DNA of 32,137 nt from Polaromonas sp. Lineage in GTDB: Bacteria; Pseudomonadota; Gammaproteobacteria; Burkholderiales; Burkholderiaceae_C. The translations under genes were made by a program, and so were the position numbers. Positions within the stretch are counted from its first letter, which is position 1; each line of letters starts with the position of its first letter. This document shows, piece after piece, positions 24,280-30,887 of the stretch. The notes beneath the pieces are model-generated. The model saw only the letters and a program-made list of their open reading frames with translations. It ran no database searches and was not told where the DNA came from. The DNA lies in NCBI RefSeq assembly GCF_030689685.1, contig NZ_JAUYEY010000025.1, forward strand, positions 1 through 32,137. The letters run 5' to 3'.

Positions 24280-26150
24280 TTCTGCAAGCACTCAATGATT
24301 ACTACCGCCGCAAGTGCGATGACCCTGACCCCGCGCAGCACCTGCCTTCTTTTGGCCTGGAGCAAAAGGAAATCCCTTTTCTGTTGGAAATCACCGCCGC
24401 TGGTGAGCTGGTGCAGCTTATCGACACACGCACACCCAACGGTAAAAAGAAAATCGCCCAAAGTTTTCGGGTGCCGCAAGGGGTGAAAAGAGCCTCTAAC
24501 ATTGCTGCCAATTTGTTGTGGGACACGCTGGAATACGTGCTGGGGGTCGATACCAAAGGCAAACCCGAGCGCGTGGTGAAACAACACACCGCCTTTCGCC
24601 AGCGCATTGCCACGTTACCGCCATCGGCACGAGAAGACGCAGGCATTCAAGCCGTGCAGCGATTCTTTGCGCGTATGGCGGCGGACAAGGGCGCAATGAT
24701 GGCCACCTTGGAGCGCGAGTCCGCGTGGGGGGATGCACTTGCGATCAATGCCATTCTGAGCTTTCGCCTGCACGGCGATGTTAATTTGGTGTGCCAGCGT
24801 TCTGCCGTAGTGCAGGCGGCACTGAATGTGCCTGCCTCGGCGGACGAACGTATAGCCATGTGCTTGGTGACTGGCGAACAAGCACCTGTTGAGCGCCTGC
24901 ACGCCGCCATCAAAGGTGTGTGGGACAAACCGGGCGCTATGGCTCTGAAAAACATCGTCTCCTTCAACGCCCGCGCGTTTGAGTCCTACGGCAAAACCGA
25001 ACGCCAAGGGGAGAACGCGCCCGTCAGCAAAGCCGTCGCCTTTGCCTACACCACTGCCCTGAATCACCTGCTGCGCAAAGACTCGCCGCAACGCATCCAA
25101 ATTGGTGACGCCTCTACCGTGTTTTGGGCGGATAAGGCAACTGACCTGGAAACTGCGGTGCCGGATATTTTTGGCGACCGACCCACAGACGACCCGGATG
25201 CAAGCGCTAAGGCGGTGCAAGCGCTTTTGTCAGCTGTGCATAAAGAGCATGGCGCAGCTACCGATGAGGCTTTAGCGGACAACCGCTTTCACATCCTCGG
25301 GCTGGCACCCAATGCAGCGCGCATCAGCATTCGGTTTTACTACTGCCTGCGCTTGCCGGAGTTGGGCAAGCGCATTGAGCAGCACTTCAAAGACCTTGAA
25401 ATGGTGCGTAGTGTGCATGGACATGATCCGCAATACCCAAGCCTGAAGCGACTGCTCCAAACGGTTTGTCTGGCAACCAGCAGTCAGCCTTTTGGCGATA
25501 TTGAGCGCCTACCGTCGAATTTAGGCGGAGCGATTGTGGATGCCATCTTTGCAGGCGAGAACGTGCCCTATCCGGCCCTCTGGCTTAACACCGCAGTGGG
25601 GCGTTGCCGCGCAGAGCAAGCGAAGAAAACGCAGCAGGGTACGCAGGCGCAAAACGTCCCATACGCCCGCGCTGCTGTGATTAAGGCCTGTCTCAATCGG
25701 CAGATACGCAGAGCAAATCTTTCAGCGCCAGAACACTTACTTGAAAAGGAGTTTTTACCCATGCTTGATCGCACAAATATCAATCCCGGATACCTGTTGG
25801 GTCGGCTGTTTGCCGTACTTGAGCGCATCCAGGAAACCGCGGCTGGTGGAGGTGGAAAGCTGAACTCCACCATTCGAGATAAATACTACGGCGCGATGGC
25901 GAGTTCACCCGGAATAGTTTTCCCGACTTTGGACAAACTAAAAATTGCTCACTTAAAGAAATTGCCGTGGGGCCAAAAGGAGTGGTTTGACAAGTTGGTC
26001 TGCGAAATTTTGAGTGACCTTCCCGACGTTCCAAGGCAGCTTTCCCTGCCCGATCAAGGCCGCTTTGCGCTGGGTTACTACCACCAGCGTCAAGATTTTT
26101 TCAGTAAAAAGCCAGACGACTCAACCAAAACCGAAGGAGCATCCGCATGA
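24276..26150 (+). CDS. cas8c: Cas8c (Csd1), large subunit of type I-C Cascade
   Basis: A 624-residue large subunit that recognises the PAM (5'-TTC in type I-C) and opens the DNA. The N-terminus MILQALNDYYRR and the segments GLEQKEIPFLLEI, DNRFHILGLAPNAARISIRFYY and PYARAAVIKACLNR are hallmarks of Csd1 proteins. Start and stop are both in ATGA overlaps with cas5c and cas7, so translation is tightly coupled. The last 129 codons contain an internal start that should produce Cas11c (separate entry). Length is usual for the family. Confidence 0.95.
   Translation: MILQALNDYYRRKCDDPDPAQHLPSFGLEQKEIPFLLEITAAGELVQLIDTRTPNGKKKIAQSFRVPQGVKRASNIAANLLWDTLEYVLGVDTKGKPERVVKQHTAFRQRIATLPPSAREDAGIQAVQRFFARMAADKGAMMATLERESAWGDALAINAILSFRLHGDVNLVCQRSAVVQAALNVPASADERIAMCLVTGEQAPVERLHAAIKGVWDKPGAMALKNIVSFNARAFESYGKTERQGENAPVSKAVAFAYTTALNHLLRKDSPQRIQIGDASTVFWADKATDLETAVPDIFGDRPTDDPDASAKAVQALLSAVHKEHGAATDEALADNRFHILGLAPNAARISIRFYYCLRLPELGKRIEQHFKDLEMVRSVHGHDPQYPSLKRLLQTVCLATSSQPFGDIERLPSNLGGAIVDAIFAGENVPYPALWLNTAVGRCRAEQAKKTQQGTQAQNVPYARAAVIKACLNRQIRRANLSAPEHLLEKEFLPMLDRTNINPGYLLGRLFAVLERIQETAAGGGGKLNSTIRDKYYGAMASSPGIVFPTLDKLKIAHLKKLPWGQKEWFDKLVCEILSDLPDVPRQLSLPDQGRFALGYYHQRQDFFSKKPDDSTKTEGASA
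25761..26150 (+). CDS. cas11c: Cas11c, small Cascade subunit from an internal start in cas8c
   Basis: Codon 496 of cas8c is an ATG preceded by AAAAGGAG with nine bases of spacing, a far better ribosome binding site than chance would put inside a gene. The product would be 129 residues (MLDRTNINPGYLLGRLFAVL ... STKTEGASA), mostly helical. In type I-C systems, the small subunit Cas11c is known to be translated from such an internal site in cas8c and is needed for Cascade assembly. The conserved LDR-N-NPGY-LGRLFAVLE opening also fits. Translation here is inferred, not shown. Confidence 0.8.
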   Translation: MLDRTNINPGYLLGRLFAVLERIQETAAGGGGKLNSTIRDKYYGAMASSPGIVFPTLDKLKIAHLKKLPWGQKEWFDKLVCEILSDLPDVPRQLSLPDQGRFALGYYHQRQDFFSKKPDDSTKTEGASA

Positions 26151-27166
26151 CCACCACCCACCCACTCGCCAACCGCTACGACTTTGTTCTCATCATGGAC
26201 GTGAAAGACGGCAACCCCAATGGCGACCCTGATGCCGGCAACATGCCGCGCCTGGATGCCGAATCCGGCCACGGCCTGATGACGGATGTATCGCTAAAAC
26301 GCAAGGTGCGTAATTTTGTGGGGCTGGTGAAAGACCAAGACCAACGCGACCCGCTGGATGGCGAAAAACGGTTTGAAATTTATGTGCGGGAAAAAGCGGT
26401 GCTGAACCTGCAGCACGATCGCGCCTATTCCGCATTAAAACTGGCTGTAGCCCCCGAGGAGCAAGCGCAAGAAGCTACTGATAACGTAGCAGAAGTAGCG
26501 CCGGTTGCCGATGCCAAAAAGAAGCCCACCAAAAAGGAAAACCGCAAAGGCAGTGCCAATGAAGTGGGTCTTGCCCGGGACTGGATGTGCCAGAACTTCT
26601 TTGACGTTCGCACCTTTGGCGCAGTCATGTCCACGGGCAAGAACTGCGGCCAGGTTCGCGGCCCAGTTCAGATTACGTTTGCCCGCTCGGTTGAGCCGGT
26701 GGTGGCCCTGGAGCATTCACTAACAGTCTGTGCAGCACGTACAGACCCAGAAATCTCTGGCAAAACAATTGAGCAACAGACAGGCATACAAGGCCGCAAA
26801 CACACGGTGCCCTATGGCGTGTATGTTGCGCATGGGTTTGTATCCTCATTTCTCGCCAAGCAAACCGGGTTTGGCGAAGACGATTTGGAACTGCTGTGGC
26901 AAGCGTTGACGCAAATGTTTGAGCATGATCGCTCCGCCGCACGCGGCGAAATGTCCACACGCGGACTGTACGTGTTCAAGCATGACTGCGAACTGGGCAA
27001 CGCGCCATCGCATGCCTTGTTTGACAAGCTCAAAGTCGCCCAAGCGAACCCCGGTGAAGTGGCTCGCAGCTTTGATGCGTACCGCGTGGCGTTTGACGAC
27101 AAAGCTTTGCAAGTCGGTGATTCGATGGCACCTGCGCCCGGTGTGACTTTGACCCGAAAATGCTGA
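26147..27166 (+). CDS. cas7: Cas7c (Csd2), backbone subunit of type I-C Cascade
   Basis: A 339-residue Cas7 that polymerises along the crRNA spacer. Diagnostic parts are DVKDGNPNGDPDAGNMPRLD (about 19-38), DVSLKRKVRNFV, FFDVRTFGAVMSTGKNCGQV (about 147-166) and the C-terminal RGEMSTRGLYVFKHD. Most Csd2 proteins are about 280-300 residues; the excess is an Ala/Glu then Lys-rich stretch (about residues 103-135, PEEQAQEATDN to KKENRKGSAN), placed before the conserved RDWMCQNFFDVRTFG. It overlaps cas8c by ATGA. In the usual I-C order cas4 comes next, but here a BRO-N gene follows after 19 bases. Confidence 0.94.
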   Translation: MTTTHPLANRYDFVLIMDVKDGNPNGDPDAGNMPRLDAESGHGLMTDVSLKRKVRNFVGLVKDQDQRDPLDGEKRFEIYVREKAVLNLQHDRAYSALKLAVAPEEQAQEATDNVAEVAPVADAKKKPTKKENRKGSANEVGLARDWMCQNFFDVRTFGAVMSTGKNCGQVRGPVQITFARSVEPVVALEHSLTVCAARTDPEISGKTIEQQTGIQGRKHTVPYGVYVAHGFVSSFLAKQTGFGEDDLELLWQALTQMFEHDRSAARGEMSTRGLYVFKHDCELGNAPSHALFDKLKVAQANPGEVARSFDAYRVAFDDKALQVGDSMAPAPGVTLTRKC

Positions 27167-27185
27167 TGTGCGTTGGGAGTAAACG

Positions 27186-28040
27186 ATGAAAATCCTGCCC
27201 ACCCAATTTGACGGCAAATCCATTCGCCGCGTGTACGACGAAGACACTGAAACCTGGTGGTTTTCAGTAACTGACGTTATCCAGGTGCTGACGGACAGTA
27301 ATAACGCGCGGCGGTACTGGTCTGACCTCAAGCGAAAACTTGCGCAAGAAGCGGGGTCAGAGCAACCGTACGAAAAAATCGTACAGTTGAAATTAACCGC
27401 CCCGGACGGCAAACAGCGTGACACTGACTGCGCCGAAGCCGGGACTCTGCTTCGCATCGTCCAATCCGTCCCCAGCCCCAAGGCCGAGCCCATCAAACTC
27501 TGGCTGGCTAAGGTGGGCTATGAGCGCATGCAAGAGATGGCCGACCCGGCCCTGTCGCTGGACCGGGCGCGTCAGACCTGGCAGCAGCATGGGCGCAGCG
27601 ACAAGTGGATTCAGCAACGCATGACCGGGCAGGAAACGCGCAACAAGCTCACCGACTACTGGCGCGGCCACGACATCAAGGAAGGCAGTGAGTTTGCCAT
27701 TCTTACCAACATCATTCATCAGGAATGGTCCGGGGTGAGTGTCAATGAACACAAGGGGATGAAGGGCCTGAAAAGTCAGAACCTGCGCGACCACATGAGC
27801 GAGGCAGAACTGATTTTTACGGCGTTGGCCGAGCTGTCCACGCGGCAGATCTCTGAAAACGTGAAAGCCACCGGCATGCAGCAAAACCAAACCGCCGCCA
27901 AGGCCGGGGGCCGTATTGCTCGTCAGGCCCGCAATCAGTTGGAAAACCAGACCGGGAAGTCGGTGGTGTCGGGCAGCAATTACCTGCCGCCGGCGGCCAA
28001 AAAGATCAAAAAGACCTTGAAGGCACCGCGCAAAGCCTAA
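27186..28040 (+). CDS. BRO-N domain protein inserted in the cas operon
   Basis: A 284-residue protein with a BRO N-terminal DNA-binding domain (about residues 8-110; landmarks RRVYDEDTETWWFSVTDVIQ and SNNARRYWSDLKRKL, SIPSPKAEPIKLWLAK-like VPSPKAEPIKLWLAKVGYER). A second conserved region (about 150-220) has MTGQETRNKLTDYWRGHDIK, ILTNIIHQEWSGVSVNEHKG and KGLKSQNLRDHMSEAELI. The tail is Lys-rich (KKIKKTLKAPRK). BRO-N proteins occur as phage antirepressors and as stand-alone bacterial proteins related to DinD; the function of this subgroup is unknown. GGGAG eight bases upstream and 19 bases to cas7 indicate co-transcription with the effector genes. It is not a standard I-C component. Confidence 0.88.
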   Translation: MKILPTQFDGKSIRRVYDEDTETWWFSVTDVIQVLTDSNNARRYWSDLKRKLAQEAGSEQPYEKIVQLKLTAPDGKQRDTDCAEAGTLLRIVQSVPSPKAEPIKLWLAKVGYERMQEMADPALSLDRARQTWQQHGRSDKWIQQRMTGQETRNKLTDYWRGHDIKEGSEFAILTNIIHQEWSGVSVNEHKGMKGLKSQNLRDHMSEAELIFTALAELSTRQISENVKATGMQQNQTAAKAGGRIARQARNQLENQTGKSVVSGSNYLPPAAKKIKKTLKAPRKA

Positions 28041-28082
28041 GGTGTCGGTATTTGGAAAAGATCAATAGTCAACGCAAATGAT

Positions 28083-28376
28083 CTACCGTCGTTCCGCCCA
28101 ATACCCCGGCCTGCGGCTTTGGTGGGCGATGGCGAGCACTCGGACAAATTCGCCATCTATGCGGAAGAACAGGGTGTACGGGAAGCGCTTGAAGTGCAAG
28201 CGCGTTGTCCCGCGTAGGCCGGGGCTGCCCATGCCGGGTTGTTGCGCCGCAAGGTTGGCGACGCGTTTCAGTTCCTGCGTGAATGCGAGGCTTGGAGCTA
28301 CGCCGCCGTTTTCCCGGTACCAGTGGGCTGCTTCTTCAGCCTCCGCCAGCGCCTCGGAATTGAACGAAACCTGCAT
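28083..28376 (-). CDS. ParE/RelE-family toxin
   Basis: A 97-residue toxin of the RelE/ParE fold. The pattern EAEEAAHWYRENGG at the N-terminus, then PGLRGTTRLHFKRFPYTLFFRID and VRVLAIAHQSRRPGYWAER at the C-terminus, is typical of ParE-like members that follow an addiction-module antitoxin of the next entry's type. ParE homologues poison gyrase and RelE homologues cut mRNA at the ribosome; sequence does not decide which applies. It is encoded three bases after the antitoxin, on the strand opposite to the cas genes, and converges with the BRO-N gene (42 bases apart). Confidence 0.9.
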   Translation of the reverse strand: MQVSFNSEALAEAEEAAHWYRENGGVAPSLAFTQELKRVANLAAQQPGMGSPGLRGTTRLHFKRFPYTLFFRIDGEFVRVLAIAHQSRRPGYWAERR

Positions 28377-28379
28377 CGA

Positions 28380-28628
28380 TCAGCGGGTGTTTTCGATCAT
28401 GGCGTCCAGCCGCGCAAACACTTCCTCCGCCGGTATCCAGACTGTTCTGCCTGCTTCCATATCCGCCACCCGACGGGCGATTTCTTCGTCCCATGCCTTG
28501 GCGATGGCTTGCGGGCTGTCTTCTGGTGTGCCTTCCAGGCTGACGATCAGATGGTGGATGAGCTCACCTCGTTCCTTGGGAGAAAGCTGCAATGCCTGTG
28601 CCTCGATTTCTTTCAGGGCTACCGCCAT
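28380..28628 (-). CDS. Addiction-module antitoxin (TIGR02574-type)
   Basis: An 82-residue antitoxin. LKEIEAQALQLSPKERGELI and HHLIVSLEGTPED match the helical start of the 'putative addiction module component' family, and AWDEEIARRVADMEAGR with WIPAEEVFARLDAMIEN forms the C-terminal toxin-binding part. A GGAG seven bases upstream supports the ATG. As in known pairs, the antitoxin precedes the toxin and the two are separated by only three bases. Its start is 49 bases from the cas4 ATG on the other strand, so its promoter must overlap the 5' end of cas4. Confidence 0.9.
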   Translation of the reverse strand: MAVALKEIEAQALQLSPKERGELIHHLIVSLEGTPEDSPQAIAKAWDEEIARRVADMEAGRTVWIPAEEVFARLDAMIENTR

Positions 28629-28660
28629 GATTTGCTCCAGAAGATAGGTTTTGACCGCTC

Positions 28661-28688
28661 ATGCTAGCACTACTCGTATGAATGACAC
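28661..28688 (-). promoter_or_regulatory. Weak candidate promoter of the antitoxin-toxin pair, across the cas4 start
   Basis: On the minus strand, GTGTCA (28688-28683) and TAGCAT (28666-28661) are 16 bases apart, each four of six to the sigma70 consensus. A GCTAGC palindrome (28664-28669) overlaps the -10. The position is what the layout requires, but the match is weak. Confidence 0.3.
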
Positions 28689-29316
28689 AGAGGCTATCCC
28701 TCTCTCTGCCCTGCAGCACTGGCACTATTGCCCGCGCCAGTGCGGGCTGATTCATCTGGAGCAGGTGTTTGATGAAAACGTGCACACCCTGCGCGGTCAG
28801 GCGGTGCATGCCAAGGTAGATCAGCCTGGTGTGGAAACCGCCAAGGGCCTGCGGGTAGAGCGGGCGTTGCCGCTCTGGCATGACGAACTGGGATTGGTAG
28901 GCAAGGCCGATGTGGTCGAGTTCTGGTCGGGCGGTGTGCCTTACCCGGTGGAATACAAACATGGCAGCCGCCACAAGGCCGCTGACATTGCCGCTTGCGA
29001 CGACATTCAGCTTGCCGCGCAAGCGATGTGCCTGGAGGCAATGACGGGGAAGACTGTCAATGAGGGGGCGATCTTCTACGCCTCTTCAAAGCGGCGGCGC
29101 GTGGTGCCCATCACACCGCAACTTCGCGTAGCGGTAGCGCAAACCGCGCAAGCCATTCGCCAGATGTTTGCCACGGCCAAGCTGCCACCGCCGTTGGCGG
29201 CTGACCAGGCAGCCAGGCGTTGCAAAGCGTGTTCACTGCTGGAACGGTGTCAGCCTGAAGCCGCACGAACAAACTTTGATGCTGCTCGCGCTGCCCTGTT
29301 TGACCCCGACGCGTAG
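28678..29316 (+). CDS. cas4: CRISPR-associated exonuclease Cas4
   Basis: A 212-residue PD-(D/E)xK nuclease with an iron-sulfur cluster that trims prespacers and checks the PAM during spacer acquisition. It opens PLSALQHWHYCPRQCGLIHLEQ-like (first cluster Cys in YCPRQC), has the nuclease core VGKADVVEFW and VEYKHGSRHKAADIAACDDIQL, and ends with the remaining cluster cysteines, RRCKACSLLERC. I chose the ATG at 28678; a TTG at 28651 has a better upstream AAGATAGG and adds nine residues. There is no good ribosome binding site for the ATG. It starts a cas4-cas1-cas2 group that is cut off from the effector genes by an antisense toxin-antitoxin pair. Confidence 0.93.
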   Translation: MNDTEAIPLSALQHWHYCPRQCGLIHLEQVFDENVHTLRGQAVHAKVDQPGVETAKGLRVERALPLWHDELGLVGKADVVEFWSGGVPYPVEYKHGSRHKAADIAACDDIQLAAQAMCLEAMTGKTVNEGAIFYASSKRRRVVPITPQLRVAVAQTAQAIRQMFATAKLPPPLAADQAARRCKACSLLERCQPEAARTNFDAARAALFDPDA

Positions 29317-29334
29317 CCCTTTTGTGGGATAGCC

Positions 29335-30363
29335 ATGCAACTGCTCAACACCCTCTACATCACCACGCCAGAAACCTATCTGCGCCTGGACAACGACACC
29401 CTGCGTGTTGAAGTGGAGCGCGAAACACGGTTGCGTGTGCCCCTGCACCATTTAACGGCCGTGGTGTGCTTCGGGCACATCAACCTGTCTGCCCCTTTAA
29501 TGCACCGTCTGGCAGACGAAGGCATTGCCCTGGTATTGCTGAACGACAGCGGGCGTTTCAAGGCCCGACTGGAAGGGGCCGTATCTGGCAACGTGCTGTT
29601 GCGCCAGGCCCAGTTTCAGCGTGCGGCAGACCCGGTGTTTACGCTGGATATGGCGCGTGCCTGTGTGGCGGGCAAGATCAAAAATACCCGGCAGGTGCTG
29701 CAACGCGGCGCGCGCGAAGCAAAGTCTGAAGACGAAGCCAAGGCGCTCACCCGGCTGGCTGACGACCTGGCCGCCAGTCTGCGTGCGCTGCCCGAAGCCG
29801 CCAACCTGGACAGCCTGCGAGGTGTGGAGGGTGAGGCCGCCCGCCAATACTTCAGTGGTCTTAATTTGCTGGTGCGGCCGGATCTGCGCGAGTCTTTCCG
29901 CATGGACGGGCGCACCCGCCGCCCGCCGCGTGACCGCCTCAATGCCATGCTGTCGTTTTTGTATGCAATGTGGATGAACGATTGCCGCTCGGCGCTGGAA
30001 GCAGCCGGGCTTGATCCGCAGGTCGGGTTCTTGCACGCCTTGCGCCCAGGGCGCGCTGCGTTGGCGCTGGATTTGATGGAAGAGTTTCGCCCCTGGGCCG
30101 ACCGGCTGGCCCTGACGCTGATTAACCGGGGCCAGCTTTCAGCAGATGATTTTGCGATGCGTGAAGGTGGCGGCGTATCGCTGGAGCCTGATGCGCGCAA
30201 AGCCGTGGTGGTGGCTTATCAAGAGAGAAAGCGCGATGAAATCAACCACCCCTTGCTCGCGCAGACCGTGCCCCTGGGCCTGGTGCCTCTGGTGCAGGCA
30301 CGCTTGCTGGCCCGTGCCTTGCGCGATGAGTGTGCGCCCTACGTGCCGTTCGTGGCGAAGTAA
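29335..30363 (+). CDS. cas1: CRISPR integrase Cas1 (type I-C)
   Basis: Cas1 integrates new spacers at the leader end of the array. The 342-residue product has the beta-rich N-terminus (MQLLNTLYITTPETYLRLDN) and the helical C-terminal catalytic domain. The metal ligands are visible as Glu in GVEGEAARQYF (about residue 165), His in FLHALRPGR (about 234) and Asp in LALDLMEEFRP (about 246). It follows cas4 by 18 bases and precedes cas2 by nine, the usual I-C adaptation order. Confidence 0.96.
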   Translation: MQLLNTLYITTPETYLRLDNDTLRVEVERETRLRVPLHHLTAVVCFGHINLSAPLMHRLADEGIALVLLNDSGRFKARLEGAVSGNVLLRQAQFQRAADPVFTLDMARACVAGKIKNTRQVLQRGAREAKSEDEAKALTRLADDLAASLRALPEAANLDSLRGVEGEAARQYFSGLNLLVRPDLRESFRMDGRTRRPPRDRLNAMLSFLYAMWMNDCRSALEAAGLDPQVGFLHALRPGRAALALDLMEEFRPWADRLALTLINRGQLSADDFAMREGGGVSLEPDARKAVVVAYQERKRDEINHPLLAQTVPLGLVPLVQARLLARALRDECAPYVPFVAK

Positions 30364-30372
30364 GGACTGATC

Positions 30373-30663
30373 ATGCTGGTACTTGTGTGCTACGACGTGA
30401 GTACAGAAACCAAAGCAGGCCGCCGCCGCTTGCGCCGGGTGGCCAAGGTCTGCGAAAGCACAGGCCAGCGGGTGCAAAAATCGGTGTTTGAATGTCAGGT
30501 CGATATTGCGCAATTTGAAGCGCTCGAGCGAAAATTGCTGGAAGAAATCGATCCCCAACAAGATTGTTTGCGCTTGTACCGCATGCCAGAGACGCGGGGG
30601 TTCGAAGCGCGTGAGTACGGCACTTTCAAGGCGGTGGACTTTGACGGCCCGTTGGTGCTTTGA
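30373..30663 (+). CDS. cas2: CRISPR-associated protein Cas2
   Basis: A 96-residue ferredoxin-fold protein that dimerises between two Cas1 dimers as a structural part of the integration complex. It has the family opening [20 protein letters not shown] (Asp in YDVS), [12 protein letters not shown] and the C-terminal [10 protein letters not shown]. The leader and CRISPR array follow directly. Confidence 0.96.
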   Translation: MLVLVCYDVSTETKAGRRRLRRVAKVCESTGQRVQKSVFECQVDIAQFEALERKLLEEIDPQQDCLRLYRMPETRGFEAREYGTFKAVDFDGPLVL

Positions 30664-30887
30664 TGCATTTCCAGCTTTCCCGGCAGGCCTGACTGTGCTA
30701 CTGTCACCACTGCGAACCCCAAGTGATTGTCTTTTCCCTATAAGGTTCGCGCGCTACGCAAGCCATTGATTCAAATGAACTTTCTGCACTACTCCATGCA
30801 AGCTCTCGCAGCAATCTGTGGGTGTGTGGTGAGGTTCGCGCAAATGCCCGAAAAATGCGTTTGCCCGCAATACTTTGGGAGCGAAGC
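30664..30887 (+). promoter_or_regulatory. CRISPR leader between cas2 and the array
   Basis: This 224-base stretch should contain the array promoter and the signals for new-spacer integration. GCGAACC (30712-30718) and GGTTCGC (30744-30750) form an inverted pair, and AGGTTCGCGC occurs twice (30743-30752 and 30832-30841), echoing the first bases of the repeat. An exact IHF consensus lies at 30759-30771. I could not identify a convincing sigma70 promoter. Confidence 0.7.
30759..30771 (-). promoter_or_regulatory. Candidate IHF site in the CRISPR leader
   Basis: On the minus strand AATCAATGGCTTG matches WATCAANNNNTTR at every defined position. It ends 116 bases before the first repeat. IHF bends leaders to direct Cas1-Cas2 integration in types I-E and I-F; a role in this I-C leader is inferred. 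Confidence 0.5.

Noticed and set aside
20280..30663. A cas6 gene
   Set aside because: None is present; type I-C uses Cas5c for crRNA processing, so its absence is expected.
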